Positions 17,587-26,122 of a DNA stretch of 64,000 bases are shown here, one piece after another. The notes under the pieces were generated by a model that was not told where the DNA came from, made no database searches, and worked only from the letters and a program-made list of their open reading frames with translations. Origin of the DNA: Bacillota bacterium. Its GTDB lineage: Bacteria; Bacillota; Clostridia; Clostridiales; Caloramatoraceae. How positions within the stretch are numbered: position 1 is the first letter of the stretch; each line of letters starts with the position of its first letter. The stretch spans positions 62,001 to 126,000 of the forward strand of contig JAEWEN010000023.1 of the NCBI GenBank assembly GCA_023389275.1, given 5' to 3'. Made by a program: the position numbers and the translations under genes.

Positions 17587-18471
17587 CTATTTTCTAATTT
17601 CATTTATTAAATTTTCTAAATCACTTGGAAGTTTTGCTATAATTTCTAGTGGAGTATTGTCTCTAATTGTATTAAATTTTAATTTATATGCATGAAGTGC
17701 CTGTCTTTGTATAAGTTCACTTTCACTTCCATAAAGAGTATCTCCTATAATAGGATGATTCAAACTTTCCATATGCACTCTTATTTGATGACATCTTCCA
17801 GTTTCAAGTTTAACCTCTACCTTAGACATATCCTTGCTATGTAAAAGAGACTTATAATGGGTAATTGCACTTTGTCCATCTTCCATAACACATCTTTTTA
17901 AAGAGTCTTGACTAGGCCTTCCTATAGGTTTATTTATTGTATCTTCTCCTATAAGTTCTCCTTTTACTACTGCTATATAGCTTTTTTCAATTTCATTATT
18001 TTGCATTTTCTTAGCCATAGCCATATGTGCATATTGGCTTTTAGCTATTATAACAAGTCCAGATGTATCTCTATCTAGCCTATTTACAAGTCTTATTATT
18101 GTATTTTCTCCCCTGCTTCTAAAATAGTAAGTTACTGCATTAGAAAGTGTTCCTGTTTGATGACTTCTAGTAGGATGTACAACCATAAAAGGAGGTTTAT
18201 TAACAACTAAAATATCTTCATCTTCATAAACAACATCTATTGGAATATTTTCAGCAGATATGTCTTGAGTTTCTTCTGTATTCATTTTTATTACAATTTC
18301 ATCATTTTCTAAAAGATTGTATCTTGCTCTTTTTACATCTCCATTTACTAAAACTCTTTGTTCCTTTAAAGACTTTCTAATTATTCTAGTAGAAAGTCCA
18401 GCTTCTGTTTTTAAGTAGTCTGATAACTTAGTGTTATTAAACTTTTTATCTATTTTAAATTTCAAATCCAT
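17587..18471 (-). CDS. RluA-family pseudouridine synthase (downstream paralogue)
   Basis: A 294-residue protein with an N-terminal S4-like RNA-binding segment (about 1-75, TRIIRKSLKEQRVLVNGDV) and an RluA catalytic domain. The active-site Asp is in RLVNRLDRDTSGLVIIAK, and LETGRCHQIRVHM is the second family motif. RluA-type enzymes isomerise uridines in 23S rRNA or tRNA. The exact target site cannot be read from sequence, although the domain order resembles RluD. It lies 12 nt after a second RluA-type gene and shares its transcript. Confidence 0.9.
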   Translation of the reverse strand: MDLKFKIDKKFNNTKLSDYLKTEAGLSTRIIRKSLKEQRVLVNGDVKRARYNLLENDEIVIKMNTEETQDISAENIPIDVVYEDEDILVVNKPPFMVVHPTRSHQTGTLSNAVTYYFRSRGENTIIRLVNRLDRDTSGLVIIAKSQYAHMAMAKKMQNNEIEKSYIAVVKGELIGEDTINKPIGRPSQDSLKRCVMEDGQSAITHYKSLLHSKDMSKVEVKLETGRCHQIRVHMESLNHPIIGDTLYGSESELIQRQALHAYKLKFNTIRDNTPLEIIAKLPSDLENLINEIRK

Positions 18472-18483
18472 AACTTTTACACC

Positions 18484-19461
18484 TTAAAATTTAAATACAT
18501 CATTTTTTATCTTTTTAAATTCACTTGGAATATTTATTGAAATAGTTTTTTCATTTAAATACTCTAATGCATCTGGCATATTTTTAAATACTATTTTATA
18601 TGCTACAAGCATTTGATCTTGAAGACCATATTTATTTTGGAAAAAGCTATTTACTTTTTTATCCCCATATTTAGGGTCTCCTACTAGTGGACATCCTAAA
18701 TGAGCTAAGTGAGCTCTTATTTGATGAGACTTTCCTGTTATAAGATCTACTTCTATTTGTGAAAATTGTCCTACTGTATCTACTATTTTAATATCTGTTA
18801 TTATTTTTTTAGAATTACTTACTTCATGATTAAACACACGTGATTTATTTGCTCTTATGTCTTTTTGAATATATCCAGTAAAACTTCCTTCATTAGGCTT
18901 TTTAACTGTTAAAGCCATATAATATTTTTTAATTTCCCCATGTCTAATAGCTTCATTAATAGCTTTTAAAGCTTCATAATTTTTAGCAAATATAATAAGT
19001 CCTTCTGTATTTTTATCTAACCTATTGCAAGGAGATGGAGAAAAAGTTTTTTCCTTTTCTGGGTCATATAAACCTTTATCAAATAAATATGCTAATACCT
19101 GACATGTAAGAGTAGCTTCATCTCCCTCATCTGGATGAGTTAAAACTCCTTTATCTTTTTTAGCCACTAAAATATTATTATCTTCATAAACAATATCAAA
19201 ATCATATTCTATATCTATTATTTTGTTTATTATTTTCTTATCCTCTTTTTTCTTAGCTTCTTCATTTACATTAAAGTAAAAAGTTAGCACATCGCCTTCA
19301 GTTAAAATGTATTTTTCATTTGATTTTAATCCATTAACCTTTATATCTTTTTTTCTTATAGCCTTATATATATTTCCAAGACTCATATCCTTAAGATATT
19401 TTCTTAAAAATTTATCTAATCTTTGCCCTGCTTCATTTTGGGTAATTTTAATTTCTTTCAT
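18484..19461 (-). CDS. RluA-family pseudouridine synthase (upstream paralogue)
   Basis: A 325-residue protein with an S4 domain (EAGQRLDKFLRKYL at the start) and an RluA catalytic core. The catalytic motif reads PCNRLDKNTEGLIIFAK, and LITGKSHQIRAHLAHLG follows. It is closer to the RluC-like group, while its neighbour is more RluD-like, so the two probably modify different positions. AGAGGAAAAAT precedes ATG 19461. It is the first gene of the two-gene unit. Confidence 0.9.
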   Translation of the reverse strand: MKEIKITQNEAGQRLDKFLRKYLKDMSLGNIYKAIRKKDIKVNGLKSNEKYILTEGDVLTFYFNVNEEAKKKEDKKIINKIIDIEYDFDIVYEDNNILVAKKDKGVLTHPDEGDEATLTCQVLAYLFDKGLYDPEKEKTFSPSPCNRLDKNTEGLIIFAKNYEALKAINEAIRHGEIKKYYMALTVKKPNEGSFTGYIQKDIRANKSRVFNHEVSNSKKIITDIKIVDTVGQFSQIEVDLITGKSHQIRAHLAHLGCPLVGDPKYGDKKVNSFFQNKYGLQDQMLVAYKIVFKNMPDALEYLNEKTISINIPSEFKKIKNDVFKF

Positions 19462-19535
19462 ATTTTTCCTCTCACTTTGTGTATTATATATTTTTTCTTA
19501 AAAATGATTTTGTATTTTATTGTACTACATACCAA

Positions 19536-19576
19536 AATTAAGTAAGGAAAAGTAAAATACTTTTCCTTACTTAATT
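19536..19576 (-). terminator. Terminator downstream of the YhaM-like gene
   Basis: 19-bp perfect inverted repeat (19536-19554 / 19558-19576) with a 3-nt loop and T-rich 3' end. It is symmetrical and could work on either strand. Confidence 0.7.
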
Positions 19577-19604
19577 TTAAATAATAAATATGTATTTAAC
19601 AAGA

Positions 19605-20531
19605 TTAATATTTTTTTATACATCTTTTATATATATTATTGTAATCTGTCCAGTTAGATGTGGTATTATCCCTTCTAATACTTAGATAAAATGCATTTAC
19701 TTCTGCACTTGCTTTATCAGCATTGTGAACTACAATTGCTTCTATTGTCATAGGAACAACTGGAGAACCCATTTCTTTATTTCCATGATGTGAAAGTATT
19801 CCATGGATTATATCTATACCTAACTCCTTTGGAAAATCTTCTATTTCATCTATACACTTGTTAACAAGATTCGCTCCAATACTTATATGTCCTAGAAGTT
19901 TTCCTATATCTGTATATTTATTATCTGGAAACTCTGAAAGCTCATATATTTTCCCAATATCATGTAAAAGTGCAATAGTAACTGCTACATCATATTTTAT
20001 AGAGTATCCCATTGAACAAAAAGCAATAGTATTTTTTGCAACTTCTATTGAATGTTCAGCAAGACCTCTTACATATGCATGATGTATTTCAGACCCTGCT
20101 GATTTTTCAAAAAAGTATTTTTCAACATCAGGTAAACTAAACACTTTATTTAAAAGTTTTAGTATGTTTTCATCTTTTATAGTAGATAATATATTATTAA
20201 ATTCATTTCTTAACTCTTCCTCTGTTTTACTACAAAAAGGTAGTAGTTCATCTTTAACATCTTCTATGTTATCAACAAGCTGAATTTCATTTATATGTAT
20301 TTGTATATTACCTTTAAACTCTTTAACCATTCCTTTTATCTTAACAGCATCTCCATTTTTTATGCTTTTGTATTTTTCATCGCCACTCCAAATTTTTGCA
20401 TCATAATTTTTAAGACCTCTATTTATTTGCAATGAGTAATACTCTTTTGAATTTTGCCCTACTTTTTTAGTTATTTCCCTTACTAAAAAAGCAACATTGT
20501 CTATTTTACAATTTGGAGTTAATTCTAACAT
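19605..20531 (-). CDS. yhaM: YhaM-type 3'-5' exoribonuclease (OB fold plus HD domain)
   Basis: A 308-residue protein with an N-terminal OB-fold nucleic-acid binding domain (about 15-95) and an HD phosphohydrolase domain. The metal ligands are visible in EIHHAYVRGLAEHSIEV, ALLHDIGKIYE, GHISIGA and ILSHHGN. This is the YhaM/CbfA arrangement, in which the HD domain degrades single-stranded RNA or DNA from the 3' end. The frame opens with GTG 20540, but that codon is part of the binding site GAGGTG; ATG 20531 is 6 nt downstream and is the likely start. Confidence 0.88.
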   Translation of the reverse strand: MLELTPNCKIDNVAFLVREITKKVGQNSKEYYSLQINRGLKNYDAKIWSGDEKYKSIKNGDAVKIKGMVKEFKGNIQIHINEIQLVDNIEDVKDELLPFCSKTEEELRNEFNNILSTIKDENILKLLNKVFSLPDVEKYFFEKSAGSEIHHAYVRGLAEHSIEVAKNTIAFCSMGYSIKYDVAVTIALLHDIGKIYELSEFPDNKYTDIGKLLGHISIGANLVNKCIDEIEDFPKELGIDIIHGILSHHGNKEMGSPVVPMTIEAIVVHNADKASAEVNAFYLSIRRDNTTSNWTDYNNIYKRCIKKY

Positions 20532-20650
20532 AATTATCACCTCAAAATTTTATTGCTTACAAATATTTATATTAAATAATACTATATAAATTGGATTTTT
20601 GAAATGGATACCTTAATATTATTTCTTTTTATATTTAATTTATAATAATA

Positions 20651-20686
20651 AAGACCTATATTGATTTTAAAATCATTATAGGTCTT
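20651..20686 (-). terminator. Probable terminator of the 40-residue peptide gene
   Basis: Inverted repeat AAGACCTATA / TATAGGTCTT with a second paired block (TGATTTT / AAAATCA) inside; moderately T-rich on the minus-strand 3' side. Confidence 0.55.
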
Positions 20687-20773
20687 ATAAATAATTTATA
20701 TTCTTCACTACTGTATATCTCATGATGTCTTCCTTTTGTTAAGGTTTAATAATAATCGGTTAAAATTTAAATA

Positions 20774-20896
20774 TTACTCTTTATCTAATATTTTATATGC
20801 CTCTGTGATTAATGAGCAAGGTAATATAGTGCTATAATCCTCTTTTTTATTTTCTTCTACTTTAGCATTGTGAAATACATAATACATTGGTATCAT
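20774..20896 (-). CDS. Uncharacterised 40-residue peptide
   Basis: A short frame with a strong AAAGGAGG binding site 8 nt before ATG 20896, a promoter-like pair of boxes upstream (20971-20998) and a hairpin downstream. This makes it a convincing small gene. The product starts MIPMYYVFHNAK, is charged in the middle (VEENKKED) and ends ITEAYKILDKE. It has no signal peptide or membrane segment and a single Cys. I do not recognise it. It is transcribed by itself between the HD-GYP gene and the YhaM-like gene. Confidence 0.6.
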   Translation of the reverse strand: MIPMYYVFHNAKVEENKKEDYSTILPCSLITEAYKILDKE

Positions 20897-21198
20897 AATG
20901 AAATCCTCCTTTTAATTGTTTAAATAATAATAATAATTTCCAAAGAAGCCTTCCTTTACCGTCTATCATGATTATATTATATATGCAAAGTCTTTCAAAA
21001 CCGTGTTTAATAAGCTTACCTTCATATTATTAATGTTTTTAAACATTATCTAATAAAACATAAGTTTTCCACACAAATTCATTATTAATAAATACTTAAC
21101 ATTAGAAAAACTTTCTACACATATCGAAATATAAATATTATCCAAAGTATAATGATCGTATTTTAAAAATATTTTATATAATGAAAATTGTTAGAATA
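20897..21198. other. Gene-free stretch between the 40-residue peptide and the HD-GYP gene
   Basis: 302 nt of AT-rich DNA. I see the candidate promoter at 20971-20998 and a single DnaA-box-like TTTTCCACA near 21064. I see no reading frame with a ribosome binding site and no clear terminator for the HD-GYP gene. Confidence 0.5.
20971..20998 (-). promoter_or_regulatory. Possible promoter of the 40-residue peptide gene
   Basis: TTGAAA at 20993-20998, 16-nt spacer, TATAAT at 20971-20976, about 75 nt before the start codon. Confidence 0.5.
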
Positions 21199-22257
21199 TT
21201 AAATTATTATATTTTTAATTGAAATATTAAGAATCTCAAGTAAGTTTATATCTAAAGGTGTTATTTCTTGATTTAAATCGTTTTTAACAATTCTTACAAT
21301 AGGTCTATCTGGAAATCCTTCATTATTTCCTACTACAAATCCTTTATATCCATTATTTAAAACTACTTCTACTCCTAAAGGATACATTGAAAAACTCTTT
21401 TTAAAAAGCTTTACAAGCTCTTCATCTAACATTCTTCCACTATTCATTATTATAATTTCATATGCCTCATGAGGGGGAAATCCTTTCCTATATACTCTGT
21501 CACTTATTAAAGCATCATAAACATCACTAATACAGGCTATTTTTGCATAGTAAGATATTTTATCTCCTGTTTTACCAAATGGATAACCAGTTCCATCTAT
21601 TCTTTCATGATGCTCTAAAACAATTTTTTTAGCTCTTTCATCTATTCCTTTTAAGTTTTTAACAATCTCATAACCATATATAGGATGCTTTTTCATTTCA
21701 TCAAATTCCTCATCTGTTAACTTACCTTTTTTGTTTAATATATTAAGAGGAACCTTTGTTTTTCCTATATCATGTAATATAGTTCCTATTCCAAGGTCTA
21801 AAAGCATATTTTTATTAAAACCTTTTTTTACGCCAAAGTACAAACTAATAACTGACGTATTTAAAGAATGTACATATGTGTAATTATCATGTGTTTTTAA
21901 TTCTGTTAAATAACTTGAATTAATATTTTTATTTTCCTGAAGATAGTCTATCATTTCTTTAACTACACTTTCAGTATCATTTATTTTAATATAAGAAGAC
22001 TGAGCATTTGAAAAAACACTGGAAAATGACTTCATTATATCAGTTTTAAGTTTCATAAATTTAGGGTCTACTCCTTCAATATCCTCTAAGTTTTTATCTT
22101 TAATATAAACTAAATCTATACCTAGTTTTAAAAGCTTATCTATATAAACTTGTGTTAAACATATTCCATATTTTAATAAAATTTTTCCTTCCTTACTTAT
22201 AATATTCTGAGCAAGTTCATCACCAGGTTTAACATTTGCTAAATTAACTAACCTCAT
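21199..22257 (-). CDS. HD-GYP domain protein (probable cyclic di-GMP phosphodiesterase)
   Basis: A 352-residue protein. Residues 1-120 are an N-terminal region of the kind often preceding HD-GYP domains (LANVKPGDELAQNI). The HD-GYP domain shows HDIGK, KHPIYGYEIV, HHERIDGTGYP and ISDVYDALISDR. All metal-binding and GYP residues are intact, so it is predicted to hydrolyse c-di-GMP. No GGDEF or receiver domain is fused. GTG 22269 lies too close to the binding site; ATG 22257 follows GAGGTG with normal spacing. It is monocistronic. Confidence 0.87.
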   Translation of the reverse strand: MRLVNLANVKPGDELAQNIISKEGKILLKYGICLTQVYIDKLLKLGIDLVYIKDKNLEDIEGVDPKFMKLKTDIMKSFSSVFSNAQSSYIKINDTESVVKEMIDYLQENKNINSSYLTELKTHDNYTYVHSLNTSVISLYFGVKKGFNKNMLLDLGIGTILHDIGKTKVPLNILNKKGKLTDEEFDEMKKHPIYGYEIVKNLKGIDERAKKIVLEHHERIDGTGYPFGKTGDKISYYAKIACISDVYDALISDRVYRKGFPPHEAYEIIIMNSGRMLDEELVKLFKKSFSMYPLGVEVVLNNGYKGFVVGNNEGFPDRPIVRIVKNDLNQEITPLDINLLEILNISIKNIII

Positions 22258-22474
22258 TATACACCTCACATAATTTAAAGCATCTACTCAACATCAAAAA
22301 CAACTACATTTCTTATATTTCGTAACAAAACTAACTTTTCTTAATTGGTTTCCATATTTTTTCCATATAAGTTTGATTTATTTTTATACTTTCTATATTT
22401 AATCTTAGTATTTATACAATATTTATATATTTTTGGTATTATATTATTATAAAGTTGTAAAGGGGGACCTTTTT

Positions 22475-22798
22475 ATGAAAGCAAAATTTAAGTTATGGCT
22501 TGATAATGAAGGAAAAGTTTTTGGCAAGGGACCTTTAGTTCTTCTTCAAGAAGTTGAAAAAACCGGATCACTTTCAGAAGCAGCTAAAACAATAGGAATG
22601 TCATATAACAAAGCACATAGTTTAATAAAATCTATTGAAAAAAGATTAGATACAAAACTTTTAATAAAAAAAATTGGAGGAGCTAATGGAGGAAGTTCAA
22701 CATTAACTGAAGAAGCAAAAAAAATGATAGATTCTTACTCTAAATTTGAAAAAGAATGTGAGGAAAGTATTAACAATATATTTAAAAAATATTTTTAG
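22475..22798 (+). CDS. ModE-like molybdate-locus regulator (HTH domain only)
   Basis: A 107-residue protein made almost entirely of the LysR-like winged helix found at the N-terminus of ModE (GPLVLLQEVEKTGSLSEAAK, then MSYNKAHSLIKSIE). The C-terminal Mop/TOBE domains that bind molybdate in E. coli ModE are absent. ATG 22475 follows AAAGGGGGACC; the longer frame from 22433 has no binding site. It lies 82 nt upstream of modA, and a ModE-type operator sits in that gap, so it is probably the repressor of modAB. Confidence 0.85.
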   Translation: MKAKFKLWLDNEGKVFGKGPLVLLQEVEKTGSLSEAAKTIGMSYNKAHSLIKSIEKRLDTKLLIKKIGGANGGSSTLTEEAKKMIDSYSKFEKECEESINNIFKKYF

Positions 22799-22820
22799 TT
22801 ATGAAAACATTTTTCTACTA

Positions 22821-22849
22821 TTTACATTATATTACTCATACGTTATACT
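22821..22849 (+). promoter_or_regulatory. modA promoter
   Basis: TTTACA at 22821-22826, 17-nt spacer, TATACT at 22844-22849. The -10 box lies inside the ModE-type operator. Confidence 0.75.
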
Positions 22850-22864
22850 TTATATGAAATAACG
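22841..22864. promoter_or_regulatory. ModE-type operator upstream of modA
   Basis: 24-bp element with outer arms CGTTAT and ATAACG. The E. coli modA operator has the same arms at the same overall length. It covers the -10 box of the modA promoter and ends about 10 nt before the ribosome binding site, as expected for repression. Confidence 0.8.
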
Positions 22865-22880
22865 TTAAGGGGGATTTATA

Positions 22881-23663
22881 ATGAAAAAACTAAATTTAAG
22901 TATTATTTTAGCACTTATTGTTTCATGTTTCGTATTTGTTTCATGTTCAGGTGCAAAAGATGCTACTAAGGATGCAGCAAAGGAAACTCCTACTTTAAGG
23001 GTTTTTGCAGCAGCTAGCCTTAAAGAATCTTTAGATGATATTAAAGCTGATTTTGAAAAGAAAGAAGGAGTTAAGCTTGAATACAACCTTGCAGGTTCTG
23101 GTACACTAGCTAACCAAATAGTTCAAGCCGATGTTTGTGATGTATTTATTTCAGCATCTAAAAAACATATGAAAATTGTTTCTGATAAAAATCTTGCTTC
23201 AAAACCGGTTGATTTATTTAAAAATAAACTAGTTCTTATTACTCCAAAAGATGGTAATAAGGTAAAGTCTATTCAAGACCTATCTAAGGTTTCAAAAATA
23301 GCTTTAGGTGAAACAGAAAGTGTTCCTGTTGGAAAATATTCTAAAGAAAGCTTAACTAAACTTAACTTATGGGATTCTTTAGAAAAAGATAAAAAAATAG
23401 TTTTTGCAAAAGATGTTAAATCTGTTTTAAACTATGTAGAAACTGGTGAAGTAGATGCTGGTATTGTTTACCTATCAGATGCAAACAGTTCTGATAAAGT
23501 AAATGTAGTAGCTACATTTGATGAAAGTACTCACTCACCAATTATCTATCCAGCAGCTGTTATAGATAATTCTCCACAAAAAGACCTTGCTGAAAAGTTT
23601 TTAACTTACATAAAAGAAAATGCAAACAAATTTGAGAAAAATGGATTTGTTGTTATAAAATAA
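22881..23663 (+). CDS. modA: Molybdate ABC transporter, substrate-binding lipoprotein ModA
   Basis: A 260-residue periplasmic-binding-type protein. The N-terminus is a lipoprotein signal peptide, most likely cleaved before Cys22 (VFVSCSG). The mature part begins LRVFAAASLKESLDDIK and has the ModA features GSGTLANQIVQADVCDVFISAS, LGETESVPVGKYSKE and GIVYLSDA. It captures molybdate or tungstate outside the cell and delivers it to ModB. A GGGGG binding site precedes the ATG, directly after the ModE-type operator. Confidence 0.95.
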   Translation: MKKLNLSIILALIVSCFVFVSCSGAKDATKDAAKETPTLRVFAAASLKESLDDIKADFEKKEGVKLEYNLAGSGTLANQIVQADVCDVFISASKKHMKIVSDKNLASKPVDLFKNKLVLITPKDGNKVKSIQDLSKVSKIALGETESVPVGKYSKESLTKLNLWDSLEKDKKIVFAKDVKSVLNYVETGEVDAGIVYLSDANSSDKVNVVATFDESTHSPIIYPAAVIDNSPQKDLAEKFLTYIKENANKFEKNGFVVIK

Positions 23664-23666
23664 AAA

Positions 23667-24338
23667 ATGATATTTGACCCAATATTAATTTCTCTAAAAA
23701 TAGCAAGTATTTCTAGCATTTTCACAGTTATTCTAGGTATTATTTTAGCAAGGATATTTACAAAGTATGATTTTAGGGGAAAAGATTTTTTAGATTCTAT
23801 TATAATTCTTCCTATGGTTTTACCACCTTCTGTTTTAGGGTATTTATTATTAATTGTAATAGGTAAAAACGGATTTATAGGAAAAATTTTTATAGAACTT
23901 ACAGGTAGTAGTTTAGTATTTACGTGGATAGCAGGTGTAATTGCAAGTGTAATTGTTTCTATTCCACTTATGTATCAAAATGCTAAATCAGCATTTTTAT
24001 CAATTGATCCATTATATGAAAAAACCGCTATGAATCTTGGAGCATCTAAGATAAAAACGTTTTTTTCAATTACACTACCTCTTGCATTTCCAGGTCTTTT
24101 AGGAGGATTTATTCTTTCATTTGCAAGAGCTCTTGGTGAATTTGGAGCAACACTTATGGTATGTGGAAATATTCCTGGAAAAACTCAAACAATACCAATA
24201 GCTATATATACAGCTGTTGAATCATCAGATACTAAAACTGCAAATACACTAATGTTAATAGTAATTGTATTTTCTTTATCATTAGTATTATTTTTAAATA
24301 AATGGTTAAAAAACAAATCTCATTCCTTTGGGAATTAG
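23667..24338 (+). CDS. modB: Molybdate ABC transporter permease ModB
   Basis: A 223-residue membrane protein with about five transmembrane segments. The ABC-permease EAA loop reads ALGEFGATLMVCGNIPGKTQT, the usual ModB form. It starts 3 nt after modA; there is no recognisable ribosome binding site before ATG 23667, so translation is probably coupled to modA. The expected ATPase gene modC does not follow; the next gene encodes an unrelated secreted protein. Confidence 0.93.
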   Translation: MIFDPILISLKIASISSIFTVILGIILARIFTKYDFRGKDFLDSIIILPMVLPPSVLGYLLLIVIGKNGFIGKIFIELTGSSLVFTWIAGVIASVIVSIPLMYQNAKSAFLSIDPLYEKTAMNLGASKIKTFFSITLPLAFPGLLGGFILSFARALGEFGATLMVCGNIPGKTQTIPIAIYTAVESSDTKTANTLMLIVIVFSLSLVLFLNKWLKNKSHSFGN

Positions 24339-24385
24339 TACATGGCTTGGGATAATATATTTTCATTTTAAAATGAGTTTTGGTT

Positions 24386-24403
24386 AATACTAATATTAGT
24401 ATT
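24386..24403. promoter_or_regulatory. 18-bp perfect palindrome before the DUF3298-type gene
   Basis: AATACTAATATTAGTATT is perfectly self-complementary and ends 22 nt before ATG 24425. It could be an operator or a weak modB terminator; no function can be assigned. Confidence 0.35.
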
Positions 24404-24424
24404 TTCCTGAAAGGTGGCATTTTT

Positions 24425-25135
24425 ATGAAAATATATCTCAAGCTTTTTATTTTATCTATATTTCTTTTTATTCCTACAATAGCTAAAGCAAATACTTCTC
24501 CTGTTAATATATCATTTAGTGAAACTAAATATTCTAATGATTATATTAATGTAGATATTAAAATTCCTATTGTAAGTTATAGCAACAAAAATGTAGAAAA
24601 AATAATAAATTCCGCTTTAAAAAATGATATACTAAGTTTTAAAAATCAAATTGAAACATCTGCTAAAGAAGCATTTGAGGAAAGTAAAAAACATTCTTTT
24701 GAGTTTATTCCATATGAAGCTATTGTAAATTATGATGTTACCTTTAAAAATTCTAAACTACTAAGCATTCCAGTTACATTTTATACCTATACAGGTGGCG
24801 CCCATGGAAACACTATAAAACAGCCGTACAACTTTGATTTAAGTACAGGTATTAAAATAAACTTAAACAATATATTTAAAGAAGGTTTTGACTATAAACC
24901 TTTGCTTAAAGAATATATAAAAACATCAATTGAAGAAGATCCTGATATTTTCTTTGATGATGCAATGTCAGTTATAGATAAGTTAGATAAAAATCAAAGT
25001 TTTTATCTAACAAATTATAGCTTAGTTATTTATTACAGCTTATATGAAATAGCTCCTTATTCTTCAGGTATAATAGAATTTAAAATACCATTAGCAGAAA
25101 TAAAAACTCATTTAAATAGTAATTATAAAATTTAA
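24425..25135 (+). CDS. Secreted DUF3298/DUF4163-type protein
   Basis: A 236-residue protein with a clear signal peptide (MKIYLKLFILSIFLFIPTIA, cleavage near AKA). The mature part has the pattern of the PdaC/RsiV-type domain pair: an N-terminal segment FSETKYSNDYINVDIKIP and the C-terminal block TYTGGAHGNTIKQPYNFDLSTG, which is the most characteristic motif. Such domains occur in peptidoglycan deacetylases and in the anti-sigma factor RsiV. Here no catalytic or anti-sigma domain is attached, so the function is unknown. ATG 24425 follows AAAGGTGG. Confidence 0.8.
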   Translation: MKIYLKLFILSIFLFIPTIAKANTSPVNISFSETKYSNDYINVDIKIPIVSYSNKNVEKIINSALKNDILSFKNQIETSAKEAFEESKKHSFEFIPYEAIVNYDVTFKNSKLLSIPVTFYTYTGGAHGNTIKQPYNFDLSTGIKINLNNIFKEGFDYKPLLKEYIKTSIEEDPDIFFDDAMSVIDKLDKNQSFYLTNYSLVIYYSLYEIAPYSSGIIEFKIPLAEIKTHLNSNYKI

Positions 25136-25158
25136 AAAGGACCAATATTGGTCCTTTT
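25134..25158. terminator. Bidirectional terminator
   Basis: AAAAAGGACCAAT / ATTGGTCCTTTTT inverted repeat between the convergent DUF3298-type gene and glsA, with A- and T-runs at the two ends. Confidence 0.85.
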
Positions 25159-26075
25159 TAAAATATACTTAATCTTAATTCTTTTGATAATTTTTTTAAA
25201 ACACTCATTCCTGCTATACTATTTCCTCTACTATCAAGCGATGGTCCATATACACCAATTCCCATAAGTTTAGGAGCTGCAGCTAATATTCCACCTGATA
25301 CCCCACTTTTTCCTGGGATTCCAACATCAATAGCAAATTTTCCTGACTCATCATACATACCACATGTAACCATAATAGTTTTTACTATTCTAGCTATATC
25401 CCTTGATATTACTTTTTCACCACTCCAAGGAAGTATTCCATCATAAGCAAGCATAGCACCTATTCTAGCTACATCTTTTGTTGTCACTTTAATAGAGCAT
25501 TGTTTAAAATACAAATCTAACACATCATCTGGATCATCATTAAATACATTTGTACTTCTCATAAAGTTAGCAAGTGCTCTATTTCTATATCCTGTTTCTT
25601 TTTCAGATCTGTATACTTCATAATCTATTTCTATTGAATCATTACCTGTTATTTTCCTAGTAAATTCAAGTATTCTATTACATACTTCATTTTTATTATT
25701 TCCTTTTATAAGTGAAGTTGTTGCAATAGCACCTGCATTTATCATTGGATTTAAAGGTCTTGATGCATCTTTAATTTCAAGATTTATAATAGAATTAAAC
25801 ATTTCATCTGATGGTTCTACATTTACAACTGAAAAAACTTTTTCTTTACCATTATCTAAAATAGCAAGCATTAGTGTTATAACCTTTGATATACTTTGAA
25901 GAGTAAATTCAACATTATAATCTCCTGCAAAATACTCTTCTCCATTTAAAGTTACAATATATATTCCAAGGTCATTTTTATTAGCTTTAGTAAGCTGTGG
26001 TATATAACTAGCAAGATTACCTTCATTAACAATGCTTTTATTACTCTCTATAATATGCTTTAAAAAGGTTTGCAT
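25158..26075 (-). CDS. glsA: Glutaminase
   Basis: A 305-residue enzyme of the serine-dependent beta-lactamase-like glutaminase family, which hydrolyses glutamine to glutamate and ammonia. The motifs are present: FTLQSISKV (active-site Ser and Lys), NPMINAGAIA, the YRSEKETGYRNRALA stretch, and GIPGKSGVSGGILA near the C-terminus. The length is standard. GGGGTGA precedes the ATG. It is downstream of the two fumarase genes by 47 nt without an obvious terminator, so the three may be cotranscribed. Confidence 0.96.
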   Translation of the reverse strand: MQTFLKHIIESNKSIVNEGNLASYIPQLTKANKNDLGIYIVTLNGEEYFAGDYNVEFTLQSISKVITLMLAILDNGKEKVFSVVNVEPSDEMFNSIINLEIKDASRPLNPMINAGAIATTSLIKGNNKNEVCNRILEFTRKITGNDSIEIDYEVYRSEKETGYRNRALANFMRSTNVFNDDPDDVLDLYFKQCSIKVTTKDVARIGAMLAYDGILPWSGEKVISRDIARIVKTIMVTCGMYDESGKFAIDVGIPGKSGVSGGILAAAPKLMGIGVYGPSLDSRGNSIAGMSVLKKLSKELRLSIF

Positions 26076-26122
26076 AAAATCACCCCTTTTTATTTTGTAC
26101 TAAAGATAATCTTATATACTAA

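Noticed and set aside
21060..21075. TTTTCCACA, resembling a DnaA box, considered as a replication origin signal
   Set aside because: A single copy with one mismatch; no cluster of boxes, no dnaA or dnaN nearby.
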